In this document: positions 41,808 to 50,935 of the stretch, piece after piece
How positions within the stretch are numbered: position 1 is the stretch's first letter
Layout of the letters: every line of letters starts with the position of its first letter
Position numbers and translations under genes: made by a program
Source: Oscillospiraceae bacterium
GTDB taxonomy: Bacteria; Bacillota; Clostridia; Oscillospirales; Oscillospiraceae
Length of the DNA: 64,000 nt
Direction of reading: 5' to 3'
NCBI GenBank assembly: GCA_910575505.1
Contig: CAJTFK010000003.1
Span: 1 to 64,000, forward strand
The notes under the pieces: model-generated
Databases searched by the model: none
Told to the model about the DNA's origin: nothing
The model's input: only the letters and a program-made list of their open reading frames with translations

Positions 41808-43862
41808 ATGACCGCTAAAAAGAGAATATCCGTCATCGCCCTGGACCCCAGGGCGGGAATCTCCTACCGTTCCGACATCGCCAGGCTCTTTGGAGAAGTA
41901 GCGGACATCTCCGTGTTCTCCATGCTGGACGGCAGCGCCTCCGGGGTCCTGGACCGGGCGGACCTGTTTGTGGCCTCCACCGACGCCTACGGCTCCCCGG
42001 AGGAGCTGATGCGCCACATCCCCATCGACAGCCAGACCATGGCCGTGGAGGTCTCCTTCCGCTGGAGCGAGCTGCGCAAGCTCAAGGAGCTCCCCGCGGG
42101 CAGCCGGGTGCTGTTCGTCAACATGACCCAGACCATGGCCCGGGAGGCCATTGCCCAATTGGAGCAGTTCGGCATCACACACATCCACTGGATTCCCTTC
42201 TACCCCGGCGCGCCGGAGGTTCCCGGGGTCCACATCGCCGTGACGCCGGACGAGCTCCGCTACGTTCCCCGGGGGATGGAGACGGTCATCGACCTGGGCC
42301 AGCGGGTCTGTACCTCCGGCATGATGATTGAGATTGCCCTCCGGCTGGGGCTGGAGTCTGTGCTGGAGGGCCCCGCGTTTCAGGAGTATGCCCGGAGCGT
42401 AGCCACCAGCAACTACAGCTTTGACCGGATGTTTGCCCGGTCCATCCGTCTGGAGAGCCAATTCCATATTTTAATGGAAAGTCTGGAGGACGGTGTGGTG
42501 GGCGTCAACGAGAAGGGTGAGATTTTCGCATGCAGCCGCCGGGCAGAGGAAATGGCCTGCGTCAGCGCTCCGCTGGTCCAGGGGAAGCGGTGCGAAGAGG
42601 TCTTTCCCTTCATTCCTTTCGTCCAGTGCCTGCAAAACCGCCAGACTCTGCCCGCCAAGGCCGTCCGGGTCAACGGGGTCAACCTGAGCGTGGAGGTGGT
42701 TCCGGTCATCCGGCAGAACGCCTGCATCGGCGCTTTCGCCCTCCTCCAGCGGTTCAACGACGTGGAGGCCCGGCAGAACGAATTAAGGGGCCAGCTCTTC
42801 CACAAGGGCCTCTGCGCAAAGTACAGCTTTGCCGACGTGGTGGGCCGGTCGGAGGCCATCCGCAGAACCAGGGAGACCCTCGGGCGCATGGCGCTGAGCG
42901 AGAGTCCCGTCCTGCTCATCGGAGAGACCGGCACCGGAAAGGAGCTCTTTGCCCACGCGGTTCATCAGGCGTCTCGCCGGTCAGACGGGCCTTTTGTGGC
43001 CATCAACGTGGCGGCCTTCCCGGAAAACCTGCTGGAAAGCGAGCTGTTTGGCTATGAGGAGGGGGCTTTTACCGGGGCAAAAAAGGGCGGGCGGCCCGGT
43101 CTCTTCGAGCTGGCCCACCGGGGGACCCTTTTTTTGGATGAGGTGGAGGGAATGAGTCCCGTCCTCCAGATTAAGCTCCTCCGCGCCCTTCAGGAGCGGG
43201 AGGTCATGCGGGTGGGCGGCAACCGGATCATCCATGTGGACGTCCGCATTGTCGCCGCCACCAACGAGGCCCTGGAGCAAAAGGTCCGGGACGGAACCTT
43301 CCGGCGGGACCTTTACTACCGTCTGAATACCCTCCCCGCCATTATTCCGCCGCTGACGGAGCGGGGAGACGACATCTTCCTCCTGACCGAGCAGTTCCGC
43401 CGGGAGCTGGGCGGGTCCTTCCAGCTGACGGAACCGGTGCGGGAGTTCTTCCGCCGCCATTCCTGGCCGGGGAACATCCGGGAGCTGCGGAACGTGGTGG
43501 AATACTTCATCTATACCGGGCATGAGCAAATCACCATGGAGGACCTGCCACCTACGCTGTTCCTCTCCGGGGAAACGCCGCCCCGGGCCGTCCCTCCGGC
43601 CTCCCCGGCGGAAGCGGCCGCCTCCGACGCCTTTCGGTTCGTTCTGGGCCAGCTGTATGAGGCGTCCGAGGCCCGGAGCCCCATGGGGCGGGACAAGCTG
43701 CTGCAAAAGGCCCGGGAGGCCCACATGCCCCTCTCTCAGCATGAGATACGGACCATTCTCTCCGACATGGCGGAGAGGGGCCTTGCCCGCATCAGCCGGG
43801 GACGGGGCGGCAGTCAACTGACGCCGGCAGGCCGGGCTCTTTGGGAAAACGGTCAAAGATAA
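41808..43862 (+). CDS. sigma54-dependent activator with PrpR-type sensor (CdsR-like)
   Basis: 684 residues. A PrpR_N-type sensor (about 1-190) and a PAS-like segment (about 210-320; [20 protein letters not shown]). Then the AAA+ core with Walker A GETGTGKE (about 369-376), the sigma54-contacting loop GAFTGA (about 419), Walker [11 protein letters not shown] and [12 protein letters not shown]. The C-terminus (about 624-680; [20 protein letters not shown]) looks like a winged helix rather than the usual Fis-type HTH. Cysteine-responsive CdsR of Clostridioides difficile controls a desulfidase with SigL; I infer a similar role. The start at 41808 follows GAGGGTG. Confidence 0.88.
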   Translation: MTAKKRISVIALDPRAGISYRSDIARLFGEVADISVFSMLDGSASGVLDRADLFVASTDAYGSPEELMRHIPIDSQTMAVEVSFRWSELRKLKELPAGSRVLFVNMTQTMAREAIAQLEQFGITHIHWIPFYPGAPEVPGVHIAVTPDELRYVPRGMETVIDLGQRVCTSGMMIEIALRLGLESVLEGPAFQEYARSVATSNYSFDRMFARSIRLESQFHILMESLEDGVVGVNEKGEIFACSRRAEEMACVSAPLVQGKRCEEVFPFIPFVQCLQNRQTLPAKAVRVNGVNLSVEVVPVIRQNACIGAFALLQRFNDVEARQNELRGQLFHKGLCAKYSFADVVGRSEAIRRTRETLGRMALSESPVLLIGETGTGKELFAHAVHQASRRSDGPFVAINVAAFPENLLESELFGYEEGAFTGAKKGGRPGLFELAHRGTLFLDEVEGMSPVLQIKLLRALQEREVMRVGGNRIIHVDVRIVAATNEALEQKVRDGTFRRDLYYRLNTLPAIIPPLTERGDDIFLLTEQFRRELGGSFQLTEPVREFFRRHSWPGNIRELRNVVEYFIYTGHEQITMEDLPPTLFLSGETPPRAVPPASPAEAAASDAFRFVLGQLYEASEARSPMGRDKLLQKAREAHMPLSQHEIRTILSDMAERGLARISRGRGGSQLTPAGRALWENGQR

Positions 43863-43867
43863 ATTAT

Positions 43868-43897
43868 TTTAACTAATTTAATTGATTTAACCAATTA
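43868..43897. promoter_or_regulatory. candidate enhancer: two direct repeats upstream of the lyase operon
   Basis: TTTAACTAATTT (43868-43879) and TTTAACCAATTA (43886-43897), 18 bp apart, 150-180 bp upstream of the sigma54 promoter at 44046. The second is identical, inverted, to the site at 41771-41782. Confidence 0.62.
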
Positions 43898-43937
43898 CCG
43901 GCAGCGGATTCAGCCGCCGCCACCGACTCCTCCGAAA

Positions 43938-43986
43938 AATCAACGGGAACAGTCTTGGCAATCTGTCAAAACCGTTCCCGTTGATT
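43938..43986 (+). terminator. terminator of the sigma54 activator gene
   Basis: A 13-bp perfect stem AATCAACGGGAAC / GTTCCCGTTGATT, flanked by AAA and TTGT, 75 bp after the regulator stop and before the lyase promoter. Confidence 0.75.
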
Positions 43987-44045
43987 TTGTCTGTTCTCCC
44001 AAAACGCAGTGGATTTTCTCTGCCAGACAGTGGAACCGTCTATTT

Positions 44046-44060
44046 TGGCATATCTTTTGC
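44046..44060 (+). promoter_or_regulatory. sigma54 promoter of the C-S lyase operon
   Basis: TGGCATATCTTTTGC: consensus-like -24 TGGCA and -12 TTGC with GG-N10-GC, 64 bp before the lyase start. Same spacing as the desulfidase promoter. Confidence 0.82.
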
Positions 44061-44124
44061 TTTAATAGTCAGCCAAACCCACACAAGCCGCTTTCAAATC
44101 TACAGAAGAAAGGAACCCGAAGCG

Positions 44125-45294
44125 ATGAAATACGACTTTGACCAAATCGTGGACCGGTCCGGGAATCTCTCCGCCAAGTACGACGAGCGGGAAAAGAAAT
44201 TCGGAACCAGCGACGTGATTCCCCTGTGGGTCGCGGACATGGACTTCAAGACCGCACAGCCCATCATTGACGCTCTGAAGGCCAGAGCGGAGGAAGGCAT
44301 CTGGGGCTACACGGCCCGCCCCGACAGCTATTTCCAGGCCGTTCAGGACTGGCAGAAGCGCCGCAACGGCTGGAGCCCGGACACCTCCCTTATGAGCTTC
44401 TGTCTGGGCGTGGTCCAGACCCTCAGCGCCATGGTCCGGCTCTACACGCCCCAGGGGGGAACCGTGCTGATTCAAACCCCGGTATACGGCGAGTTTTACG
44501 ACATGACCGAGTTCGCCGGGCGGAGGGTGATTGAGAACCAGCTGGTGGAGCGGGACGGAGCCTGGACGGTGGACTGGCAGGACTTCGAGGCGAAGCTCCG
44601 GGAGGCGGACCTGTTCCTGCTGTGCAGTCCCCACAACCCGGTGGGCATCGTCTGGCCCGAGGAGGATCTCCGCCGAATGATGGAGCTGTGCCTGAAATAC
44701 CGTGTATTGACGGTCAGCGACGAAATCCATTCGGACCTCATCTTCCACGGGAAGAAGCACATCCCCACCGCGTCCCTCTCCCCGGAGATTGCCGCCAATG
44801 TGGTCACCGGCATTTCCGCCACCAAGACCTTCAACCTGGCGGGCCTTCAGGCCAGCACGGCGGTGTTCCCCAACCGGCACATGAAGGAGAACTTCGACCG
44901 TTTCTGGATGAATATGGATATCCACCGGAACAACGCCTTTTCCGTCACCGCCATGGAGACGGCCTTCCGTCAGGGGGAAGAGTGGCTGGACCAGCTGCTG
45001 CCCTATCTCTCGGACAATTTCGACTTTGTGGTGAACTACTGTAAGCGGCACATCCCCCAAATCAGGACCTATGCCCCCGACGCCACCTATCTCATGTGGC
45101 TGGACTGCCGGGACCTGGGTCTGAGCAACCAGGAGCTCCACGACTTCATGATTCAAAAGGCCCGGCTGGGTCTGAATGACGGCTGCGCCTTCGGGAGAAG
45201 CCTGAACGGCTATATGCGGCTCAACGCCGCCTGTCCCAGGAGCGTGCTGGAGCGGGCCCTTCATCAGCTGGAGGCCGCCGTCAACAGCCTGTAA
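44125..45294 (+). CDS. MalY/PatB-type aminotransferase, probable C-S lyase
   Basis: A 389-residue fold-type I PLP enzyme. Lys234 in SATKTFNLAGLQ binds PLP; VIPLWVADMDFKTAQP (about 31-46), CSPHNPVG (about 171-178) and VSDEIHSDLIF are MalY/PatB hallmarks. Family members beta-eliminate cystathionine, cystine or cysteine conjugates to thiol/sulfide and 2-aminoacrylate. The ATG at 44125 is used because AAAGGAA and the sigma54 promoter precede it; the frame extends further up without support. First gene of a four-gene operon with a transporter, RidA and a glutaredoxin-like protein. Confidence 0.88.
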   Translation: MKYDFDQIVDRSGNLSAKYDEREKKFGTSDVIPLWVADMDFKTAQPIIDALKARAEEGIWGYTARPDSYFQAVQDWQKRRNGWSPDTSLMSFCLGVVQTLSAMVRLYTPQGGTVLIQTPVYGEFYDMTEFAGRRVIENQLVERDGAWTVDWQDFEAKLREADLFLLCSPHNPVGIVWPEEDLRRMMELCLKYRVLTVSDEIHSDLIFHGKKHIPTASLSPEIAANVVTGISATKTFNLAGLQASTAVFPNRHMKENFDRFWMNMDIHRNNAFSVTAMETAFRQGEEWLDQLLPYLSDNFDFVVNYCKRHIPQIRTYAPDATYLMWLDCRDLGLSNQELHDFMIQKARLGLNDGCAFGRSLNGYMRLNAACPRSVLERALHQLEAAVNSL

Positions 45295-45352
45295 TCCCTT
45301 CCCGGCGGAGATTTAGATAGAGACCTGAGAAACAAGAAATGGAGATGCGATC

Positions 45353-46613
45353 ATGGCTACTCGAAACAGAAAGCAGTCCCTTTGGCAGCAGTACAAGACC
45401 CCCCATCCTCCTTCCTGGCGGCATCGCCGCCGGTTCAATCATCGGCATCGTCTCCCCCGGCCTGGGCCAGACCCTGAAGCCCATCGGCGATATCTTCCTG
45501 AATCTGCTCTTCACCATTGTGGTGCCCCTGGTCTTTGTGTCCATTGCCTGCGCCGTGGGCAGCATGGCCAACATGAACCGCCTGGGGAAGATTCTGGGCG
45601 GCACCGTGGCCGTCTTCCTGGGCACGGGAGCCTTTGCCGCCGCCTGTGTGCTGATCTGGGTGAATCTCTTCAGCCCCTCCGCCGGAACGAACATCCAGCT
45701 GGCCGCCGCCGAGGTGGGAGAGGCTCAGACCGCCGCAGAGATGATTGTGGGGTCCCTGACCGTCAGCGACTTCCCGGACCTCTGGAGCAAGTCCCACATG
45801 CTGCCCCTCATCATCTTCGCCATCATCACCGGCTTCTGCGTGGCCTCCTGCGGCGGAGAGAACAGCCCCGTGGGAAAGCTGCTGACCAACCTCAACGACA
45901 TCATCATGAAGTTCGTGGGGGTCATCATGACCATCGCCCCCCTGGGTCTGGGCGCGTACTTCGCCAACCTCGTCGGTGAGTTCGGCCCCCAGCTCCTCAG
46001 CGACTATGGCCGTTCCATGGTGGTCTACTATCCCCTGTGCCTGCTGTATGTGGTCATCTTCTTCCCCCTGTACGCCCTGTTCGCCGGGGGCAGGGCCGGT
46101 CTCAGCCGGATGCTGAAGCACATCTTCACCCCCGCCGTCACCGCCTTCGCCACCCAGAGCTCCGCCGCCACCCTGCCGGTGAATAAGGAGGCCTGCGACG
46201 CCATCGGCGTGCCCAAGGACGTCAGCGACCTGGTGCTGCCCATGGGCTGCACCATGCACATGGACGGCTCCGTCCTCAGCTCCATCGTGAAAATTGCCTT
46301 CCTGTTCGGCATTTTTGATATGCCCTTCTCCGGCGCGGGCACCTATGCCATGTCCATCGCCGTGGCCATTCTCAGCGCCTTCGTCCTCTCCGGCGCGCCT
46401 GGCGGCGGACTGGTGGGGGAGATGCTGATTGTCAGCATGTTCGGTTTCCCGGCGGAGGCCTTCCCCCTCATCGCCACTCTGGGGTTCCTGTTTGACCCCA
46501 CCGCCACCTGCCTCAACGCCGCCGGCGACACCATCGCCTCCATGATGGTCACCCGTCTGGTGGAGGGCAGGGACTGGATCAGCAAAACCCGCTCCGCCGG
46601 CGAGAGGGCCTGA
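45353..46613 (+). CDS. DAACS-family amino-acid/dicarboxylate symporter, frameshifted near the start
   Basis: About 420 residues of a Na+- or H+-coupled symporter related to GltP/SstT. The family core is intact: SSAATLPVNKEACDAIG, MDGSVLSS and the late FDPTATCLNAAGDTIA. ATG 45353 after GGAG gives the expected MATRNRKQSLWQQYKTP, but a run of six C at 45399-45404 shifts the frame; five C would join it to ILLPGGIAAGSIIG. From 45339 an alternative ATG reads through in the main frame with a poor N-terminus and no ribosome site. It is either a sequencing error, a slippage switch or a real N-terminus change. Substrate probably cysteine/cystine or the lyase substrate (inference). Confidence 0.8.
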
Positions 46614-46648
46614 TTGTACGGTTATTCTTTTGTAAAGGAGATATTGAC

Positions 46649-47017
46649 ATGAACGTATTGGAAACCAGCAAAGCACCCGGGGCCATCGGCCCCTATTCCC
46701 AGGGCTATGAGGTGAACGGATTCATCTTCACCTCCGGCCAGATCCCCGTAAACCCCGTCGGCGGCACGGTTCCCGCGGGCATCTCGGCCCAGGCGGAGCA
46801 GAGCTGCAAAAATGTGGGCGCCATTCTGGAATCCGCCGGAACCGGCTTCGACCGGGTCTTCAAGACCACCTGCTTCCTGGCGGACATGGGAGACTTCGCC
46901 GCCTTCAACGAGGTCTACGCCCGGTATTTCACCTCGAAACCGGCCCGCTCCTGCGTGGCGGTGAAGGAGCTCCCCAAGGGCGTCCTGTGCGAGATTGAGG
47001 CAATTGCCGTCAAATAA
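46649..47017 (+). CDS. ridA: RidA-family enamine/imine deaminase
   Basis: A 122-residue protein. RidA hydrolyses 2-aminoacrylate and related imines made by PLP enzymes, giving pyruvate and ammonia. The catalytic Arg lies in KPARSCVAVKELPKG (about 98-112), GPYSQGYEVNGFIFTSGQIP (13-32) is diagnostic and the C-terminal CEIEAIAV carries the conserved Glu. It follows the transporter by 35 bp after AAAGGAG. Its place in a C-S lyase operon fits removal of the lyase's reactive product. Confidence 0.93.
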   Translation: MNVLETSKAPGAIGPYSQGYEVNGFIFTSGQIPVNPVGGTVPAGISAQAEQSCKNVGAILESAGTGFDRVFKTTCFLADMGDFAAFNEVYARYFTSKPARSCVAVKELPKGVLCEIEAIAVK

Positions 47018-47056
47018 ATCAATCATCAACTACCATTTGAAAAGGAGAATATCATC

Positions 47057-47308
47057 ATGAAAATCACTGTTATTGGAAGCCACCTGTGCCCCGACACCCT
47101 GTATGCGCTGAACCGCCTCAGCGAGGCGAAGGCGGAAATTGACTTCAAGAACCTGTCCGCCAGCCTGCCGGACCTGAAGGTGTATCTGGAACTGCGGCAG
47201 AACAGCCCCGCCTATGCCGACATCCGGGAGAACGGCGGCATCGGAATTCCCTGCTTCGTTCTGGAGGACGGGACCGCCACCCGTGATCTGGACGCGGTGC
47301 TGAAGTAA
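47057..47308 (+). CDS. small glutaredoxin-like protein
   Basis: An 83-residue thioredoxin-fold protein. The redox motif position reads HLCPDT (9-14), with only the first cysteine of a CxxC, so a monothiol mechanism or a different role is likely. The cis-Pro loop is GGIGIPCFVLEDG (60-72), with an additional Cys67. AAAGGAG precedes the start. Last gene of the lyase operon. It may reduce disulfides or handle persulfide formed during cyst(e)ine breakdown; that is inference. Confidence 0.78.
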   Translation: MKITVIGSHLCPDTLYALNRLSEAKAEIDFKNLSASLPDLKVYLELRQNSPAYADIRENGGIGIPCFVLEDGTATRDLDAVLK

Positions 47309-47316
47309 GCTGACAG

Positions 47317-47360
47317 ATGCCTCCGCTTTTCGGCCGGTGCTGCCCGAAAAGCGGAGGCAT
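47317..47360 (+). terminator. terminator of the lyase operon
   Basis: A 17-bp perfect stem, ATGCCTCCGCTTTTCGG and its inverse, eight bases after the stop; followed by TTGCATTT. Confidence 0.8.
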
Positions 47361-47596
47361 TTGCATTTGAAACCGAATCGCGCCGCGTTTCCCCGATTTT
47401 CCCAGGGCATGGCGCCTCGCCTGATAAGCCGGGGCCGTTCTTTTCCCTGCCGCCGTTTTTCCCGGCCCGGAACCCGGCGCAGCAAATCCGGTCTGCCGGA
47501 AGAAGTCCTCAGAAATCCGGAAGGCCTTTGTGCTTATATTGCGGCTCATCGTCGTGCCCCCGTTTTTCTTCAGACTGCAGTTTTTGAGGAGTCACT

Positions 47597-47845
47597 ATGA
47601 ACAGTATAACCTATATTGGGACGGATGCCCGCAGCACAAATTACCCATTGTGCGCCTTCACAATGGGTGGGCAAACGTTCTTTGGTCAAACCGGCAGCAA
47701 CCCAAATGCCAGGAAACCGGTCAGGTACCCTGAAACAATAAACATCCGGCAGGGCGGAAAAGCGGAGTTTGTATGCGGGTACGAAGCCGGCCGTCATAGG
47801 CAGGCCGTCTCCTGCGGCGGCCGGGCGACCCGGTCCGAAATCTGA
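47597..47845 (+). pseudogene. remnant of an IS110-type transposase N-terminus
   Basis: The 82-residue frame MNSITYIGTDARSTNYPLCAF... then FVCGYEAGRHRQAVS resembles the start of IS110-family (DEDD) transposases, which read roughly YIGMDVHTTNYTLC and EFVCGYEAG. The first catalytic Asp is present, but the frame ends after 82 codons and no continuation is found, so it is broken. AGGAG precedes the ATG. Confidence 0.6.
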
Positions 47846-48449
47846 AAGCATATCTGGCGGTATCTGCGGGAAGTCCGGCGGTTTTCGGACTTGTTCCAGC
47901 CATCTGCGAAACAGCTTTGCCGGCGCCCTCTTCTTGAGTGTGTGATCAGCATCGAAAGACCGCAGGGCTTAGGCGCAGTCATTAGTCCGTCGGTAACCAA
48001 TCCATGTATAACAGAGTGGCTAAGGCCGGAATCTGTTCCTTCGGGCTCCCGGCATATGCCGTCAGACCTGTCCTTTGATTATTGGCGGTTTACACAAACC
48101 GGAACGCTATTCTGGAGCCCTCTGCCGCTTGACGAGGGGCCCCTTCATAACAGCTATTACCTTACCAAGACCACCGAAGAATCGCGAACAGGCCAGGCAT
48201 CAGCAGCAACAGCAGGGAACGTCCCTTTGAAGCCAAAAATTCCCCCGGGACAGCCGGATCAACCAGCCGGCTCCGGGGGAGGCAGTATTTTTCTTCTTAT
48301 TTAGAGAGGCCGGCAGTTCAAGGCCAGCGGATTGCTTGATTCTTCCAAAAACATCTGTTTTTGTACCTTCACCGCGTTTTTTCAGGCTCCCGGTTTTTTC
48401 AATATCTTCCTGTTATTCTTTTTGGGGAGGAAAAGCGATTCATACAGCA
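47846..48449. other. stretch without an intact gene
   Basis: One open frame at about 47891-48304 (+) has protein-like parts (GLGAVISPSVTNPC; SDLSFDYWRFTQTG) but no ribosome site and no family I recognise. Probably decayed DNA following the IS110 remnant. Confidence 0.35.
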
Positions 48450-48477
48450 AAAATCCCGCATAAATGTGCGGGATTTT
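48450..48477 (+). terminator. terminator-like hairpin
   Basis: AAAATCCCGCA / TGCGGGATTTTT with loop TAAATG; T-run on the plus strand and A-run on the other side. Confidence 0.65.
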
Positions 48478-48550
48478 TGCCTGTATCTCGTTTATCAACG
48501 AAACCTGTAATAAGCGGACAAAATTGATTTTTCAGCCCCCTCGGATTCCC

Positions 48551-48668
48551 CCGTTACCTTTCCGCCGCGAGTCCAGCAAAGCGGGTCGCGGTGGAAAGCG
48601 AAGAAATTCCCACCAGAGTGCAGTTTTCGGCAAAGCCGGAAACGGAACGGTGGCGGGAATTTCTGAGC
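48551..48668 (-). repeat. tRNA-trailing repeat, copy 2
   Basis: Begins on the base after the CCA of tRNA-Val (minus strand) and matches the segment after tRNA-Tyr at 11101-11214. Shared blocks in order: CTCAGAA, TTCCCGCC, TTTCCGGCT, TGCCGAAA, CTGCAC, TGGTGGGAATTTCTTCG, TTTCCACCGCG, GGACTCGCGGC. Confidence 0.75.
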
Positions 48669-48745
48669 TGGTGGACGGTACAGGACTCGAACCTGTGACC
48701 CCCTGCACGTCAAGCAGGTGCTCTAGCCAGCTGAGCTAACCGTCC
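48669..48745 (-). tRNA. tRNA-Val (anticodon GAC)
   Basis: 77 nt on the minus strand. Acceptor GGACGGT / ACCGTCC followed by A and encoded CCA. The anticodon stem CCTGC / GCAGG encloses TTGACGT, anticodon GAC (valine). The T-arm ACAGGTTCGAGTCCTGT is intact. Confidence 0.95.
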
Positions 48746-48760
48746 GAAGTGAACATATAT

Positions 48761-48789
48761 AAGATACCTGATTTCCGTGGATTTGTCAA
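48761..48789 (-). promoter_or_regulatory. promoter of tRNA-Val
   Basis: Minus strand TTGACA-17 bp-TATCTT, 15 bp before the tRNA. Confidence 0.8.
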
Positions 48790-49149
48790 GTCCTTTCTTG
48801 CATTTTTTCATTTTTGGAGGAGTGGAAGGGTATTTGCATAACGACGGAAGTGGCGGGCGGCGGATTAAGACGTTTTTTTGAGAAAACGGAATGGCGTACT
48901 GCCGTTTGTTCGGCCGCTTTCTATAAGTCCACAAAGGGTATGGCACACCGTTACCTCCGCACAAAGAAAAAGAGGACCCGCAAGAAATTTTGCGCCATGC
49001 CGGTCCACTCCATCTGCGCGGAGGACGGGGCCGCATTCCCCAGCATCGGGGAGGCCATCAAAGTCATGGAGGCGCGGGGCATACAAAACCGCCGCCCTTG
49101 TGCGGGTGAAGAAAAACGCCAGGAGCGGCGGAGTGCGCTGCCCTATGAG
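48790..49149. other. stretch without an intact gene
   Basis: May hold the decayed 3' half of the YczE-like gene that starts at 49459 on the minus strand. No other feature seen. Confidence 0.35.
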
Positions 49150-49459
49150 CCGCATACAGAAGTCCGACACGCAGCCGGCGTCCGCCATATTGACGACGTC
49201 GCCCACGCCGATGCGTGAGAGGCCGAACCGGATGTCCGGCAAAACATCAGCAGCCTGGCGCCAGTCGGCAGGTCCCGGAGGAGACGCCCGTCCGGGCGAA
49301 AATCCCAAGGATAACGGCAGAACAGGGAACTGTACCGAACCCGACTGTTTTGAACACTGCGGCGCAGATGCCGATTACGATGATACTGACGGTCAGGACT
49401 GCCAGTCTGCGCCCCATCCGGGGACGTGTGAAATTTGCGGCTATGGTTACCGGCATCAT
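49150..49459 (-). pseudogene. decayed YczE-like membrane protein gene
   Basis: From ATG 49459 (GAGG upstream) the minus strand gives MMPVTIAANFTRPRMGRRLA, then VLTVSIIVIGICAAVFKTVG, a membrane helix. It breaks near 49250 and resumes in another frame as LSRIGVGDVVNMADAGCVSD followed by FCMRLIG. The order helix - GFGTVPCSAVILGIF - IGVGDVVNM-CVSDF is that of YczE/YyaS-type membrane proteins. At least one frameshift, so not functional. Confidence 0.5.
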
Positions 49460-49562
49460 AAAAGCGCCTCTTTCCGGCCGTGCCGGCCATGAAATTGCAC
49501 CGCCGGGGCGTCAACAGGAACATCTGCGGCGGCAGCGTCCGCTTCCGGCAGCAGACACCCCC

Positions 49563-49591
49563 TTGCGGGGAACACCGCTGCGGGGTATAAT
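49563..49591 (+). promoter_or_regulatory. promoter of the DUF1349 gene
   Basis: TTGCGG-17 bp-TATAAT, 36 bp before the proposed TTG start. Confidence 0.7.
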
Positions 49592-49627
49592 CAACTCATG
49601 ATTTTGAGAAATCGGAGGCATGAACAA

Positions 49628-50239
49628 TTGAAGCTTGATATCAGAAAAATGAGGTGGACACGGGAGCCGGAACAATACGCCTTTGCGGATGGCGCCATCA
49701 AAGTAACAACCAGACCCGGCACAGACCTGTGGCAGCGGACCTACTATCACTTCCGCAACGACAACGCTCCGGTGCTCCAGATGGAAACGGAAGAACCGTT
49801 CTTCTCCTTCACAGTCAGGACCGACTTTTCCGGCGCACACCGCCGGTTTGACCAATGCGGCATTGTGATGTATCTGGACAGCGAACACTGGCTGAAAGGG
49901 TCTGTGGAATACGAAAACGAGGAGTTTCAGCACCTGGGCAGTGTCGTCACCAATCACGGATATTCGGATTGGGCTACTGCGGCAATCCCTGCGCAGGTCA
50001 AAACCATGTGGTACCGGCTCAGCCGGAGGGAAGACGACTACTGCATCGAGTGTTCCCCGGACGGGGAGCGGTTCAGCCTGATGCGGATATGCCACATGTG
50101 GAAGGGCGCAGGTAAAATCAGCTTCGGCATTTACGCCTGCAGCCCCGAGGATTCCTCTTTCACGGCGGTTTTCTCCGATATGGAGCTCACGGATTGCAGG
50201 TGGCCGGCTCACAACGGGCAGGCTCCCGACAAAGAATAG
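49628..50239 (+). CDS. DUF1349 (YesU-like) family protein
   Basis: 203 residues of a concanavalin-like beta-sandwich family. Seen are TRPGTDLWQRTYYHFRND (about 30-47), FDQCGIVMYLDSEHWLKG (about 77-94) and the C-terminal GIYACSPEDSSFTAVFSDM. Some family members lie in polysaccharide loci, but no enzyme activity is established. The start is the TTG at 49628, ten bases after GGAGG; the open frame goes up to 49598, where no ribosome site is seen and which overlaps the likely transcript start. No signal peptide. Stand-alone gene with promoter and terminator. Confidence 0.85.
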   Translation: MKLDIRKMRWTREPEQYAFADGAIKVTTRPGTDLWQRTYYHFRNDNAPVLQMETEEPFFSFTVRTDFSGAHRRFDQCGIVMYLDSEHWLKGSVEYENEEFQHLGSVVTNHGYSDWATAAIPAQVKTMWYRLSRREDDYCIECSPDGERFSLMRICHMWKGAGKISFGIYACSPEDSSFTAVFSDMELTDCRWPAHNGQAPDKE

Positions 50240-50256
50240 GGCAGTCAATTCTGACG

Positions 50257-50287
50257 GCGGACTCCCAAGAGTCCGCTGTTCTTTTTT
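50257..50287 (+). terminator. terminator of the DUF1349 gene
   Basis: GCGGACTC / GAGTCCGC with loop CCAA, then TGTTCTTTTTT, 17 bp after the stop. Confidence 0.85.
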
Positions 50288-50289
50288 GG

Positions 50290-50500
50290 ACAGGCCCGTA
50301 ATTTACAGCCGGCACAGTCGAAAATCGGTACACGCCGGTTTGCAAACAGCGGCAGGACCTCTGACGGGCACCCCCTGTGGCGGCTATAAAAGCAGGCTTC
50401 CTCTCTCAGGCGCGCCGCCCTGCCGTTTTTGAGTGCTTTGAGCGCTTTTTCCCGAAAAATGAAATCAACCGTATGATAGGACCCAAAGACAGCAAGGGCG
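50290..50500 (-). other. unrecognised coding fragment or noise
   Basis: The minus frame ends PLFANRRVPIFDCAGCKLRA then CPKKNSG, with a CxxC-x4-C pattern that looks protein-like, but the upstream part is not and no start is evident. Could be the tail of a lost gene. Confidence 0.25.
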
Positions 50501-50502
50501 GT

Positions 50503-50745
50503 ACGATCGCTATTTCCAACATATACGGTTACGTCCGGACCAGCACCCGCGGCCAAAACGAGGCCCGGCAACGCAGCTCCATGAATGAACTGTCCGTCCA
50601 GGAAGAAAACGTCTTCATGGACAAGCTGCCCGCTAAAAGGAAATCCCTTCTTTCTGTCCAGTCATTTTCTCCCGGGATGAAGTGCACATATTCGTCTATC
50701 AGGGAGATATTCCCGCCGGTTCGTTTATTGACCCGGGTACAGCGA
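50503..50745 (+). pseudogene. remnant of a serine recombinase (resolvase) N-terminus
   Basis: The plus frame contains IYGYVRTSTRGQNEARQR, then LSVQEENVFMDKLPAKRKS and FSPGMKCTYSSIREIF. These follow the order of a Tn3-type resolvase N-terminal domain (YaRVST-Q, EnIfiDK-SGk, RPGD-Y-SIDRLGR), including the nucleophilic Ser. Later residues no longer fit, so only a diverged fragment remains. Confidence 0.5.
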
Positions 50746-50935
50746 ATCTCCCTTCCAAAAACAGCCTGTGTTCTATATCCGTTCCGGCCATCCGGTTTGT
50801 CAGATGGTACGTCGTTTTTTCATCCGGGACGCATTTTGCCCCCTGTTTCTCCGCCCATTTCCCGCCGCGCAGGGCAGACCGCATCATAACCCCTCATCCC
50901 CGGAAGCTCGGAACGAAGCTGTCCTGCCGGAAATA

